A stretch of 64,000 bases of DNA. Origin: Psococerastis gibbosa. Its lineage: Eukaryota > Arthropoda > Insecta > Psocodea > Psocidae. Of this stretch, positions 1 through 11,985 are shown piece after piece. Position numbers and translations under genes: made by a program. Each line of letters begins with the position of its first letter. The stretch's first letter is position 1. Below the pieces are notes generated by a model. That model did no database searches, had not been told where the DNA came from, and worked only from the letters and a program-made list of their open reading frames with translations. The stretch lies in contig OZ020486.1 of NCBI GenBank assembly GCA_963971405.1, positions 33,441,419 through 33,505,418 of the forward strand, in the 5' to 3' direction.

Positions 1-352
1 TTTTAGGAGAGTGTCTTCATTGTATAATACAGATGTAGGTATTTTACTGAAAGTATTAATTTTTCAGGTTGCAGACATTTCGGCAGGACTGCAGGACTCT
101 TCGGTACAGCTTGAAGGTTTCAGCTTTACTGGCTTTGCTGCTTGTTTTGTTTAGGTATATATATATATTGTATTAGGTTTGTTACTCAAGTAATTGGGTG
201 CCCCTCTGAACCACATTCCTAATTAATTGAACAAAAAAAAGGCGGTAAATAAATACATTTGATTTGAACTACTTTTTTAGGGTCCGCCATTAATTTCAGT
301 CAGTCAGGTCGTTTATAAAGTTTTCCTGATTCTTATTGGAGCCTGCCTTAAA

Positions 353-3300
353 ATGGACACCACGCAAACACCACAGATGTATAAAATTAACAGTCCGATT
401 AATAGTTGTGGCATTTTGAGAATGCTTGCAGAAGTAAAGGGTGGGTTATGGGGAGGGAATTTAGTTAGATGTAATCTCCCTCACAAGCCATCTGCTGGGT
501 CGATTTTTTGTTCAAATGATAGGAGTTTCGATTACGAATGCGATGGGTATCGGTGGATTAGAAATGGGACTCATCAATCCGCAGAATTGAATGCTACTGT
601 GTACTACTACAAAATTCATCTTCCCAGTAACGTAGGCCTACCTTCTGCCTTGAAATTTATGAAACGTGTGTGGAAGTTTATTGATGAGCCCTATTTTTTA
701 GTTCATTACATAGGGGACCACACTTTAGCTATTGATTTTCCTCATGGAAATAGTAAAAAGTGTAGACCATTTGTGCCCACTTCCAAAAGAGTGAAACGCG
801 TTATTAAGGAGCAATTAGTGGCTACTGGTGGAGATATCGGCCCTCAAAAACTGTATGGGCAACTATGTACCAGAGCTATGTTTGATGAGTTTGGCAAGCC
901 GCGGAACCGAAAACAAATAGAAAACTATAAATTCCAGATGAATGAAGAAAGAACTCGTACCGATGCAATTGCCGCCATTATGGCTATGAAAGATGATGCG
1001 GAGTTTGCCGATTTCATTTTACATGTAGGTTTAGTTCCTTTTCATTTAGTTTTTGGGGCTCCACCAGCAGTGCAACTTGCCAAACGCCTGCTCACGGCTT
1101 ACCAGGATGACATTATGCTTCCACAATTACTAGGATACGACACAACGTTCGAAATGTGCGATTTCTACGTGTCCGTATTAGTGATGAAAAATACAGAATT
1201 AGAAAATAATCCGATTTTTCCAGTTTTATATTTAATTCATGACAAAAAGAACAATGAGGCGCATAACTTATTTTGGAAGCACGTGAGCAGTATTTTTCGG
1301 ACATTAGTAGAATGTGGTGGATAGAGAAGATGCATTAACTAATGGCATTCTTAATAACATTAAAAGTTCAGAGGGTTACCTACTTTATTGTACTAATCAT
1401 ATTTTGAAAAATGTCGAAAGATGGGTGAAAAATAAGTTGTAGGCTATAAGACTCACATGCAGCAACTTTTTCACACAGAAAATGAGAATCAGCTCTTAAG
1501 TGCAGTTACGAAGTTGAAATCGCTATGGCATGCGGACTTTTCAACCTATTTCAGTAAATGCCTTGAAAACGATCTGAAATTTTCTTACAAGGGTCGAAGC
1601 AATAAGTTCACCGCATTTAATAACCGGTTGGTAACAAATAATATTTGTGAAAGTTTTAATAGCCAAATTAAGAGACATACCAACTGGAAGGAAATGCGAG
1701 TGGACGCGTTGTTATTGTCGTTGATAAATTATCAGTTACAATTATGTAATGAGTTTGTTAGGGCTTTTGAAAATGTAGGTAATTATTATGTCAAGGATAC
1801 ATATATAGATGCTAGGTATAATTTTGATTTTGTCCCGTTTGACGTGTCTGCTGCTATTAAGCGTATTAATGACTCTAGGCCTAGGAAGGAAGTTATGGAG
1901 GAAGTAATGACGGAAAAGGAGGTCAATTTCACAACGAGTCAAGGCATTCTTGCACGGCAATGTATTGACAAGAAGCTTGTATATAGTTGTCCAGACCCTC
2001 TAATTTACATTGTAAAATCTGTAAATGATAGTAGTAACATGTATCTTGTAACGCCAGGATCCGATCGTAAGAAGCAGATGCAATGCAGTTGCCCTAGTAA
2101 AGGACTTTGCTATCATATCCTGGCCGTTCATATAAGGATAAAGTTACAATTAAAAATAATTCGTATAAGGTCAGTATTCTAGCTCGGAGTCGTCCTAAAG
2201 GGGGAAGGAAACGACCAAGGCCAGGAGACATTCACGACGCTACTCCAGATTATGACTCCTTCCAATCCCAAATACTTCTTGCCCCTTCTATAACAATGTC
2301 AAATGCTCCGTTATCGCCAAATTGCTCTGACACCGACAGTGCCCGAAGCAGTTCTGTTTTTATGCCAGATTCGTCACCTCCTCCCATGTGCATGAGTTTA
2401 GATTTTAGCTCGAGTGACGATGACAGTAATTTTGATGTTGGACCTTATAACTATCCACAGAGTGAACATAGCTATGCATTGGAAGGCGTTAAAACATCTG
2501 ACGCTAATTCAGTTTCTGAACAGCTTGGTTCCTCCCCTTCAGTAGTTGCTTGTTGTAGCCTTGACTCAACTTTAAAGAGGATTCCTTCTATAGTTGTTCC
2601 GATCGATACCCCAGTAGCTAGTACCTCAGTTTCTGCTACTGCCGAAACTTTGGTCCCTGTGAATCTGGCAGCATGTGAGTCAATCATATTGAAAAGAAAA
2701 CCAGGTAGACCTAAAAAACATACTCAACCTATAACACACCGGCCGGACAATATAATAAGCTTTCATTGTGATGCTAGTATTTCAATCGAACATCTTGAAA
2801 TCGATCGACCTAAATACCCCGAATCCGCCAGTTACTGTGACACTTTACTGTATTCACAACGTGATCTACTCGACAGGGCATTGCTTTCAGTCTCGTGTTC
2901 TGACCTTAACTCTCTAACTCATGGCTTTATCTCCGGTGAAACTTTGGACATATTATTGAACGTGCTTGTCAATTGTCATGAACTTTCTGATAGAGTTCTA
3001 GTATTGCCACATTGGGTATATCAAACAGTTGGTGTCGGATTGGCTTACCATTGTCTATTCCGAGCATTATGCAGTGGAAATGCTTTATCGAAAGAAATCA
3101 TAATAGTTGCTGCTAATACTGATCTTACATGTGGAATGCACTGGGTTCTAGGGGTAATTTGTTTTAAGAGGAAAACCATTCTAATTCTAGACTCAAATCG
3201 TAATACGAACAGAAGGCGGCACATTATGAACACTCTCATTACAATAACTAGAGCATCATACCTCTTAGCCAACCAATTCACTGGCTTCAAGTACGATGAA

Positions 3301-3957
3301 TGGAACTTTGTTTATAGTGTAGATGCTAAACAACAGGATAATGGTTATGACTGCGGTGTGTTTGTGATTTCTCATGCGTATTCTATCATGAGGTGTGAAC
3401 GCTATTTTAAGCCAGGGCAAGGTGAAGGCTTTTCCAATTTTGGTAGGTCGTGGCTACAACACTTATCCAATTATAAATCAAAAAAGAAGCAGGTTGTCGA
3501 AGAATGTGTGGACTTTGAAGAAATTTATATTCACTCTTTAGAACATTTGTTAAAAATGGACATGTTGGATTGTAAGTTACATACTTCGGATATTTTCAGT
3601 GGTGGTAGATTGCATGAGTCAGAAACAGAAAATATAGTAATTTTACCTTGGGGACCTCGAAATTGCACTTTTCTTAACTGCCCTCAAGACTTTTCTAGAC
3701 TTGAAATAATTTCCGCTAGCAACACTATGGAAACTGCTGAATTTTCCGAAAATAAACACCAGTGTGTATTATGCAGGAGAGATTTTCACAAGATTTGTTG
3801 TCCGATTCCGGAAAGCGCTCATTATTATGTTTGTGAAGTCTGCACGCTGGTGACTTTGAAGGAAGGAGGATACTTTCCAACCCCCCATTTAGCTCGAGCT
3901 GCGAGAATAGCAATGTTACCTTCATTAGCGGAACTGAACCAAAAATTGACGAACTAA
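353..3957 (+). pseudogene. Mutator-like (MULE) transposon coding region with CG-1-like, SWIM, AT-hook, Ulp1/C48 and PHD-like parts
   Basis: Three long ORFs and one short bridge read as one interrupted MULE protein. 353-1312 starts at ATG; residues about 60-125 (DGYRWIRNG ... FLVHYIGD) resemble the CG-1 DNA-binding domain, and YDTTF near residue 262 is the first DDE acid of MULE transposases, followed by HDKKNNEAHNLFWKH. The frame then shifts: 1314-1439 reads VVDREDALTNGI, carrying the second acid, and ends at TAG 1440. 1457-2182 carries NICESFN, with the likely third acid, and a SWIM finger (CSC, then CYH). Another shift near 2107-2150 leads into 2107-3957, described separately. The three breaks mean this copy is probably dead unless they are sequencing errors or introns. 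I found no terminal inverted repeats. Domain naming is from motifs; CG-1 is the least certain. Confidence 0.8.
2107..3957 (+). CDS. Ulp1-like C48 cysteine protease with AT-hook and PHD-like finger (3' part of the MULE)
   Basis: This 616-codon open frame begins without its own ATG inside the SWIM-finger region, so it is best read as the C-terminal part of the transposon protein. A Ser/Pro-rich low-complexity stretch comes first. An AT-hook (KRKPGRPKK) lies near residue 196. The C48 (SUMO/Ulp1-type) protease domain keeps its full set of active residues: His345 in GMHWVLG, Asp362 in LILDSN, Gln409 or Gln410 before DNGYDCG, and Cys416. From about residue 550 a cysteine/histidine cluster (CVLC, FHKICC, YVCEVC) resembles the second half of a PHD finger. 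C48 proteases cleave SUMO-like or other ubiquitin-fold conjugates; what one does for a transposon is unknown. The frame is intact over 1.85 kb although the upstream transposase is broken. Confidence 0.75.
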   Translation: MLSYPGRSYKDKVTIKNNSYKVSILARSRPKGGRKRPRPGDIHDATPDYDSFQSQILLAPSITMSNAPLSPNCSDTDSARSSSVFMPDSSPPPMCMSLDFSSSDDDSNFDVGPYNYPQSEHSYALEGVKTSDANSVSEQLGSSPSVVACCSLDSTLKRIPSIVVPIDTPVASTSVSATAETLVPVNLAACESIILKRKPGRPKKHTQPITHRPDNIISFHCDASISIEHLEIDRPKYPESASYCDTLLYSQRDLLDRALLSVSCSDLNSLTHGFISGETLDILLNVLVNCHELSDRVLVLPHWVYQTVGVGLAYHCLFRALCSGNALSKEIIIVAANTDLTCGMHWVLGVICFKRKTILILDSNRNTNRRRHIMNTLITITRASYLLANQFTGFKYDEWNFVYSVDAKQQDNGYDCGVFVISHAYSIMRCERYFKPGQGEGFSNFGRSWLQHLSNYKSKKKQVVEECVDFEEIYIHSLEHLLKMDMLDCKLHTSDIFSGGRLHESETENIVILPWGPRNCTFLNCPQDFSRLEIISASNTMETAEFSENKHQCVLCRRDFHKICCPIPESAHYYVCEVCTLVTLKEGGYFPTPHLARAARIAMLPSLAELNQKLTN

Positions 3958-6766
3958 TGTCCCGGCCATATCCCTAAGACTGCGACAGCGAGATTATACC
4001 AACAGTAATGTAGATGGAGTGTTATAGAATAATATGGTCATTTATTTACTTTTTTAATTCCACTCTCATTTCCCAGTACAATAATGTCCTAATGTAATGG
4101 GTAGGCATATGAATAATAAAATTATTCACAGACCTATTTTCTACTCGTTTCCTCCTCAAGAGAGTTTCTGCACTAACACTGGAGTAAGGGTGAAGAACCA
4201 GTAGAATCAGCCCGAATTCTACTGGTTCTTCATTTCACTCCGGCCGTGAAAGCCTTTGCAGTTACACTGGAGTAAGAATAAGAAAATAAATCATATCCAT
4301 ATTTATTTCAATTTTTGCAACAAGACAAGTATAAATAAAATGATAAATTGTATAAAATTAAATTTAAATGTAAATATGCTAAATTAAATGTTTCCGAACC
4401 CTCCGGCTCATGTGCAAATGACACTAAGGTCATTAATTTAAAAGCTGCATGAGAACAGCTTTCCCCATTTATTACACTTTTATGAAAATGGTTGGAGGGG
4501 CGGCAAATTATACACCGCCCCCTTCGAAAACCTATCGTTACGCCTCTGAGAAGTGTCTCCCTCTCATTATATTGCCAATTTTTTGCAATTGATCTTTTTT
4601 ATTCGTACTTAATCTTAGCCCCCTCCTTGGTCTCATTCTAGATCCGCGCCTGTTTAATACTTTACAAGGAATTATAACCACTCAAACCAGCCCAACTGTG
4701 TTTCCACGTGCTAGGGCCGGTGCAGTGTTTCAGTTTAACTCAGATTTGTTACAACGGTGTGCAGGTATATGTTAAGTTTGTAAAAGTGTATATGTTACAA
4801 AAGCGTTAATAGTAAAAATCTGTTTTGTTCTTTACGTTGAGTAATAATGTTGATGAAAATCTATTTTTATTGTTCTACATGGAATAGGCCTAGTAAGTTT
4901 TCTAACTCTGTTCTTTCCTCATGATGCCATAAGTTCAGTAGGTGTGTTTAAAAGAAGTTTCCATTGTACAACTTTTTATGTCTACGGGGAGCAGGTTAAA
5001 TATTTTTGGTGCCAGGTATGTGTAGCTACGTTTTGCCAAGCTTAGATTTTGTTCTGGTAGTAGGAGCGCGTCTCTTTGCCGAGTAACATTATAGGAGCCT
5101 GTTGCAAAAGGTCAACTACCTAGCTTGGCAAGCACCGAGTTGGCAGGCAAGGTCGTACGTAGGCTCTCTCGAGATAATCCGCGATCTCTATACTACCCCA
5201 CATCCGCCAAACGTTTTTTTAATTTCCCCTATCCCAGTCCCCCCGGACCCTAGCACCATTCTCGGGGGCAACCCGGGCCGAGAGTATGAACCCCGCAATG
5301 TTCCCGCTTGTCTACCCCCACTTTTTAATTTATCCACATACAGTATATACAGCCCCCGCAGCTACTGGTCTCTGCAGCTTGACGGACTACTGGCAGTATG
5401 CCTTTTACTTTTAATGAGCCGGCATATTGGCCCGGGGAGGGACCTCCATAGGGAACATGGACGCTCTACTCAGGCTCCAAAAGAGTCCGCTACATGCTAA
5501 AACTGGGACCTCATGACAGTTGACACTCTCACTTCAAATCTTAAAGAATCATGACAGCCCCAAGTCTGTACATATTTAGATGCATTTTACGAGACATTTT
5601 ACGCACATATCTTAAAGCCTAGGGGGGACATTTAAACAAAAGGGGGACACCCACACCAACAACACGAGGCAACAGGGAGACCTTGTAAGGCCAGCGCCAC
5701 GCACACCCAAGTGTGAGCGACTGGATCCTATACTACAAGGTTTTGCCTACCTTAGGAAATGAAACTCCTGATTGAACTGAGAGCGGCGAGAAATGCTACT
5801 AACTTCCCTAAATTGCTTAGAAACCATTTCTTGGAGAAAGATTCCTACACTGTCACGGAGGCAGCAGCACAATAACAATGACAGAATTACCAGATTTTGA
5901 CGATTTTACTACATACTTTCTTGTCAATTACTTGCTGATTACTTGTATTGTATAATTTAACAGAAATATACATATATTTATTTATTTAATAACTCATAAG
6001 TCGGTAATTTTTTGCCTGTAATAATTGGTTTAAGATTGGAACAGTGACGCTTACCATTGTGACTACTTTGTGTTCCATCAAGGCTTAAATTATTCTCAAG
6101 GAATAAACTGAAGAGATTGCATTGATTATGTAAAGTAGTAAAAAAGTATGATGTAATGTACGTATAATAATAAAAAAAAATACATGTCCCCAATTATCCT
6201 GAATCCGGAAAATTAGAGCGAAAACTAATCTCCTGGCAATTTGAAGGCTATAAAAAAGGCTACGTATATTTTATTAACTGGTTAAATACGGTACCAGGTT
6301 TAGTTATGTAATTAATTCGGCAATTCTCACAAAATGAGGTAAAATGGACTATAAACAATAATAATAGTTAGATAATAATCGCATAATTTATCAACCTTCC
6401 TAATGATATGACCACTTATATGTTTTTTTTTTTTAATAACGCAAGTTGGGTCTTGCTTTAACGCCCACCGTGTGTGATTTTCCCTAGTTAAATCTGGGTC
6501 ATCAAACCAGATAACACTGCAGTCGTATTGTTTTGATTGTCACTGAGGAGATCTGCAAGTGAAATTTGGGGTGGCCATGTGCGGTGTTGGGCGATGAGGC
6601 GATCCGACAGTTAAGCAGTATGTACCCGACTGTGAGCTCATTCCCGCTCATCAACTTATGATATGTAAAATCTACTTTTGTAAAATGTTTGATGTACAGT
6701 ATATTACTGCACCGAATAGTCATAATAAATGTAAAAATAAAAAATAAAAAAAATATTTAAGTTTAG
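3958..6766. other. Intergenic, no gene seen
   Basis: Apart from the hairpin at 4168-4245, I see no gene in this stretch. An open frame at 5102-5500 has no ATG, no recognisable domain and proline-rich low-complexity content, and is treated as chance. Confidence 0.5.
4168..4245. repeat. Short palindromic repeat (hairpin), copy 1
   Basis: Two arms each contain GAAGAACCAGTAGAAT in opposite orientation around a spacer of about 7 bases (CAGCCCG). Weaker pairing extends outward through CACTGGAGT and ACTCCGG. A related hairpin with the same inner arm lies at 58371-58445, so this is a dispersed element rather than a chance palindrome. Confidence 0.7.
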
Positions 6767-7000
6767 TTTAGTTTAGTTTAGCCAACGCCCGTCTGTGGCA
6801 GTTGGGCCATTAGACGCCGAGCCTCCCAGTAGCGCCTCGTTGTGTCGGCAGGAAGAAGTTTTAATCTGGAACAGGTCTCCAAGTGAGTGGCCACCATCCT
6901 TCCGGACGCGCACAGTGGACAGATGTCGGAGTCCGCAATTCCGATGCGGTGAAGGTGGGCTTGGAGTAAGTCGTGTCCGGTAGTTAGGCGGAAACGGAAA
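6767..7000 (-). mobile_element. Non-LTR retrotransposon fragment, ORF2 C-terminus with TAAAC tail
   Basis: On the minus strand the frame reads RLTTGHDLLQAHLHRIG, then ICPLC and HLETC. This is the zinc-knuckle end typical of LINE ORF2 proteins. It is followed by a stop and a tail of about four TAAAC units. Only the last 75 or so codons remain, as expected of a 5'-truncated insertion. Clade not assigned. Confidence 0.75.
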
Positions 7001-7015
7001 ATATTTAAGTTTTTT

Positions 7016-8753
7016 CATTGATTTGTTTATTTACACTTTGATGGTAAGCTTGGTTTTGTTTTCGGCCACATACTGTTGTATAAGTTAAGGTTAAGATGTT
7101 TTTACCATCACTTTTAAATGATTAGGCCCTACATATGGTAGGTAATGTACACATTTTGGCAGCAGCATCTCCGGTGAATCCTGTACGTTATATCAATCAC
7201 GGGAAACAAATAAAATCCCTGACTTAATAATGCCAGCATGGCTAAACATTACTCATTTAACATAAACTATGTAACAGGATTGTTATCCAATCGCCAGGAT
7301 TCACCGTAGACTCTTCTCGCCCTCAGGGGTTGTATTAACCAAAGTGGCTCATCTTAGTTAATCAAAATAAATTAAATATATTTCATAAATACAATACAAA
7401 ACAAGGTAATCAAAATATGTGTTAAGTGTGAAAGGGTAAGTGTAAGCGAATACAGTACAGTAAATCGGAACTCTAAATTTGAAACATTAAATACGGTTGA
7501 ATACAAAAGGTACTGTAACGAGCCACAACTTAATTTAAACTTAACAACTGAAGTTAAGCAAACTTTATTTATTATGCACCACCCACCAGAATGAAAGTTT
7601 AATCTTTGTACTTAACCAACAGTAATTATAAAATATTTATTTGAAAAGACAAATCCTGGATATTTTTACAATTAATAATAAAATGTTATCTAAGTTAGTG
7701 GCTCTGAAATTAAAGAATTATATAATACTAAACGGTTTTCAAACTGGTAGGTAGGTAGGTCCTTAGACTTTCTGTGTTGGAAAAGGAAAAACTGGTACCT
7801 GCTTTAGAAGACATGTAGCCTAAATCACTTCATCAAAAATATTCACCCAGTCCGTCCAGCCCTCATCGTCTGTGAATGCCGAGATACACGTCCTTCGATA
7901 TCTGCCACGCCGTATGGCTGCATCCTCGGCCATGACTTAAACATCTTATCTGGTCCCCACCAAGGGGCTTCTTAGTTCATGACAATGTTTGATTTTCCCG
8001 AACCTAATAAACGGTAATGCTCATTAAATATTAAATAATAATTTCTGTCCGTTTAAAATTGCAACTCAATCGAAAAACAAATCTGTGCCAAGATGGATCC
8101 CTATCCTGTTTTTTCCTGTCCATCTTTCGTATATTTGGTTACGCCTTATTTTTTCCGATTATACTACTAATTGATATTTTATTACAATTTATACGTGCAT
8201 ATCAAAATGGGGCTAGACCGTCGTTAATTTTTTACAGTGATTTTGCCGAATATACTTTTCGAACCTGAAGCAAATATGCTATCCAGCTGTATTAGTAGTA
8301 GATTGCTCATATTCTATAAGGAGCTTAACCATTGCTTTTAAAACTGGTCAGTTTTGTAAGGGTGAGTGCGAGTATCCCATTTCGTGAGAATTGCCGAATT
8401 AGACACATGGATTTTCGTTAAGCATGCGCAATCGGCAATAAAGTGTTGAATATTCAAGCAAAGTCTAGTCGTCTTCAGAATATTGAACTTCGGTCACAAT
8501 TTCTTCTGTATATACATGAGTCCTACTGTTTCTACAGATCCTCTTGAAGTATCACCAACATTGAAATAGCCTGAAAATAATAAAAATAAATATTGAGCAA
8601 TTAACATCGAGTGCACCTTTTGTTTGGGAGGTCAACGGAGCGAGAAATTAGAAATGCTAGGCATATAAAATAAATAGTATTAAATAGCAATTGCACATAA
8701 CTTCCCAACAAATAAAATTTAAATTTACATAGGTAATTGAGAAATTAGTCTAC
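7016..8753. other. Intergenic, no gene seen
   Basis: AT-rich DNA with no supported gene. A sequence around 8515-8560 (CCTACTGTTTCTA...GATCCT) recurs at about 9240-9285, on the other side of the hAT-type element, so the two are copies of one small repeat. Confidence 0.45.
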
Positions 8754-8761
8754 ATCTAGGA

Positions 8762-9079
8762 CAGTGGTTCCCAACCAGAGACGGTCTGCGGACCACTTAG
8801 ACCGACAACGTGTCGTTCACCGTGACACCCCTCACATCTATTATTATTATTTTTTAAGAATTAGAAGGCTATATTTAGCTTACAGTATGATTTTAATGTA
8901 CGACAAAGTTAATGTGAAACTTGGGCACGCATGTTGTTTTTACAATAATTCATTGTATTCTCGGATTAATGTTCTAGTTAATAGCAACTCTTAATTAAGT
9001 CACTGCAGGTATTCTCGCGGACCATTAGCCTGGCTCTCGCGGACCAGGGGGTCCGCGGTCCACCGGTTGGGAACCACTG
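8762..9079. mobile_element. hAT-type MITE, 318 bp
   Basis: The ends are near-perfect inverted repeats, CAGTGGTTCCCAACC and GGTTGGGAACCACTG, the usual hAT terminus. They are flanked by an 8-bp target duplication with one mismatch (ATCTAGGA at 8754-8761, CTCTAGGA at 9080-9087). Inner bases are also complementary (GGTCTGCGGACCAC near the left end, GGTCCGCGGTCCACC near the right). It encodes no transposase, so it is non-autonomous. TIR plus 8-bp duplication make the class call firm. Confidence 0.88.
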
Positions 9080-9499
9080 CTCTAGGATACTCCCTAGGGA
9101 AGTATCTTCAAGATTTACTGTACTTCCGTATTGAACTGTTTTTGCGGATTTTGATTAAAAAATTAGAGTTCCAAATTTCCAAATGAGACCGAATTTCATT
9201 CAACCTGTACATAACAGGTGAGTTATTTCGGTATGTACCCGAATCCTACTGTTTCTAAAGATCCTGTTAAAGTATCATCAAGTGATTCAAGTGATTTAAG
9301 TAAATCCGTTCATTAAGGGAAAAGAGGCTTTTAAGTGTATAAATTTCTTGATTTTTATTTTATTTTTTTATTTAAATAAAATAAAAAATAAAAAAATAAA
9401 AAATGTAATGAATGTATCCGAATTACCTCTTCAGTCGCCTCACAAAATAACTTAAAAGTGTTGAGTTACGACACGTCCCCGATTGAACAGTCAAAAATA

Positions 9500-10012
9500 T
9501 CAGTACACACAGAAGAAATTGTACTCAGCACTGTGATACATGATATGTATCTCTTTCTCTAACACAGATTGGACACAATTTTTCAGAGGAAGGAGTATTA
9601 ATGGGCTGTCCAAAATTAGGCGGCATCTGTAATGTGATGATTGTGATCGCTCGTTGTGATAGTGGTATAATCGATGTGGTGCTGCGCATGAAACATCTTC
9701 TTGATGAAAGGGAGAGGAGCAGATAATTGGCCACACAGCACATGTTTCTTGTTTGTGGTCTGTTTCAACCTCTCAATAGCATCAATAGCAGCAGCTGTGG
9801 CTCGTCAGATTGTTAGGGGAGCAATTCCAGCCATTGAGCACATCCTGCTTAGTGGCGTTTATCCGGTTATGATTCACACTCTTTCGTTTAGGGCGACATT
9901 TACCTCTTCGGCATGTGCCACAGAGGAGCTGCGTATACTCCCACTGAGACGCAAAGCCCAAGTGCGGAGGTTTTCAGGGCCCCCATCAGCTACCAATAAG
10001 CTTTTTCCTTAG
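9500..10012 (-). mobile_element. Non-LTR retrotransposon ORF2 3' fragment
   Basis: Read on the minus strand in pieces, the translation gives AHAEEVNVALNE, then RMCSMAGIAPLTI and ATAAAIDAIERLKQTT, then a LCPICVRERDTYH zinc-knuckle-like end. This order is typical of the C-terminal part of LINE reverse-transcriptase proteins. Several stops and frameshifts show it is decayed. Confidence 0.6.
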
Positions 10013-11383
10013 GTTACTTCGGGTTAACTAACCCTTTGTAGCTCCGCAGTGCTTTTTACAGTTGAGGGTTCTATCCAAAAGAACACTTAAATATTAGGGG
10101 TAGTTGTTGTGCCTGCCAGAGTTGTTCATTTCTCCATATTGTACACACATTAGTCACTTATCGAAATGTTGGGCAACATTTCTGTTAATTTAACGGATAT
10201 TTCTGACGACTCTACAATCGATATTTTCTGAAAAAAATCGACTTTGTATAGAATACGCGAAGTGTTCTTAATTCAATACACTGTTCAAAAAAGAACTACC
10301 AGTTGAAATATTATCTTTACAGTGAACAGCGAGTTGCTGACCACTGAGACAGAAAAATACTAGGCCGGGTACATTTGTTTGTGCGTAAAACATAACAAAA
10401 TATTTAAAGTCACTTACTTATGATTGAAGGAACTTCTCTTTTTATCCCATTTTCCCTCTGCATATTAGTTACCATATGGTAGATTAGAAGCTTCCCCAGT
10501 AGTCCAATACTGGGCAGGTGGTTTCGGACTCTCTCGGCGCACATCATCACGAGTAGACTTTTACGTTACGTTAGCGATAAGGAGCTATAAGAATTCAAAT
10601 AAAAAATTAAAATATTTTTTATGCGGACATTTACGCCGGAAGTGATAGGTCGTAGTGGTGTTGGCTTTTGGCAAACTGCTATAAGGAGCGTACTGGACAA
10701 TGAGTAAATAAAAGTAAAAGAATGCAAAACTTGCCTATATGGCTATTTCCACAGATGAAATTTTAGGGAGATTCATCTACCTATTGAGATGGCGACCAAT
10801 GTTCGACTTTCGGAAAATTGAATACTTTTGGTCATGCCCAACATATGTAAAAAAACATTCAGTTGCAGTTTATATGCATATCGCCTCATAACCTATTCCA
10901 AAAAAGCAATATCCTAGATAGAATGAATCTGTTCAATTAAAATCAGCTGATTTTAACTGGGCCCAGCCGCCAGTGGCAGTTGTAATAGAAGGCCTAAAAG
11001 TTACCACAGAATTATAAAAGCTGCCTGCGTAAAGTGTAAACCGAATTGCCAACAAAGTATCACACCTGCACGTAACAGGAACAATCATCACATGAGGCAT
11101 GAATAAGAGAATCACACTGAAATTAGTCTATGAGGTTGACATGGTAAGAAGGTGAATATAATATACTTACAAAGACCAATAGCATTTTATCCTGCAGGGC
11201 CACAAGCCCACCACGATCACAGCATCCTCCCCCTTCCTTGAAACTGGCATGGTGTACACTATCTTGGAGCTGGTCCTACCAAATTCATCTACCTGGTAGG
11301 TGGTACTTGACCATACTACAGTGCTGTTTGCAGTTCGTCGAGGGTGCTTAGGGAGTCGTAGCCTATAACAAGCATGGGAGTAT
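10013..11383. other. Intergenic, no gene seen
   Basis: AT-rich sequence with only short chance frames. No repeat structure recognised. Confidence 0.4.
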
Positions 11384-11985
11384 GTGTCAGTAAGCAATAA
11401 GCAAGTAATATATACTATAAGGGATGGTAAAGGTAAGGGATGCAAAGTATGTTCTGGACTGTATGTACTGAGGAACATGACAAGAATATCAGATATCCCC
11501 ACAGCACTATCAACTTACTACTCCCTGATTCTAAGCCATATAGCATATGAAATTGCTCTCTGGGGAGCAAGCTCTGAATACAATTATGAGAAAATTTTTA
11601 AGCTTCAGCCTAGAGTCGCATCATGTCGTCCACATTGCAAAAGACTAGGTATTTGAACGGTAACCTTTAGTTTCTCTATGTTCTGGAAGTGTGCACCTAT
11701 GTAAAGGTGTATGGCACCTTGCCTAGGCTGGGTGACACACATGCATATGGTACTAGGGTCAGGGATGACCTTGTGATCCCTAAACATAGAAACAGTACGT
11801 ATTAGTGTAAACCAGCTTATGCAGGTGGTAGATACTGACAGGGGCTGTCTAGGCCTAGGAGCATTAGAGAGGTGGTAGAAATGATTGTTTTTAGAAGTAA
11901 ACTAAAGAGGCACCTCATAGACGAATGCTTGTATGTGAAGGACATGATGTGGAACTAGACAGCCGGTGTTTTCATACTTATCAGG
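11384..11985 (+). mobile_element. Non-LTR retrotransposon ORF2 3' fragment, copy 1
   Basis: The forward frames read YSLILSHIAYEIALWGASSE, EKIFKLQPR and, after shifts, FKSKLKRHL. This matches the thumb/C-terminal end of LINE reverse transcriptases. The downstream part (CACCTTGCCTAGGCTGGGTG ... GACATGATGTGGAACTAGAC) recurs at 31070-31330, showing two insertions of one family. Stops and frameshifts make it non-functional. Confidence 0.75.

Noticed and set aside
5102-5500. 132-codon open frame
   Set aside because: No ATG at its start, proline-rich random composition, no motif and no splice context.
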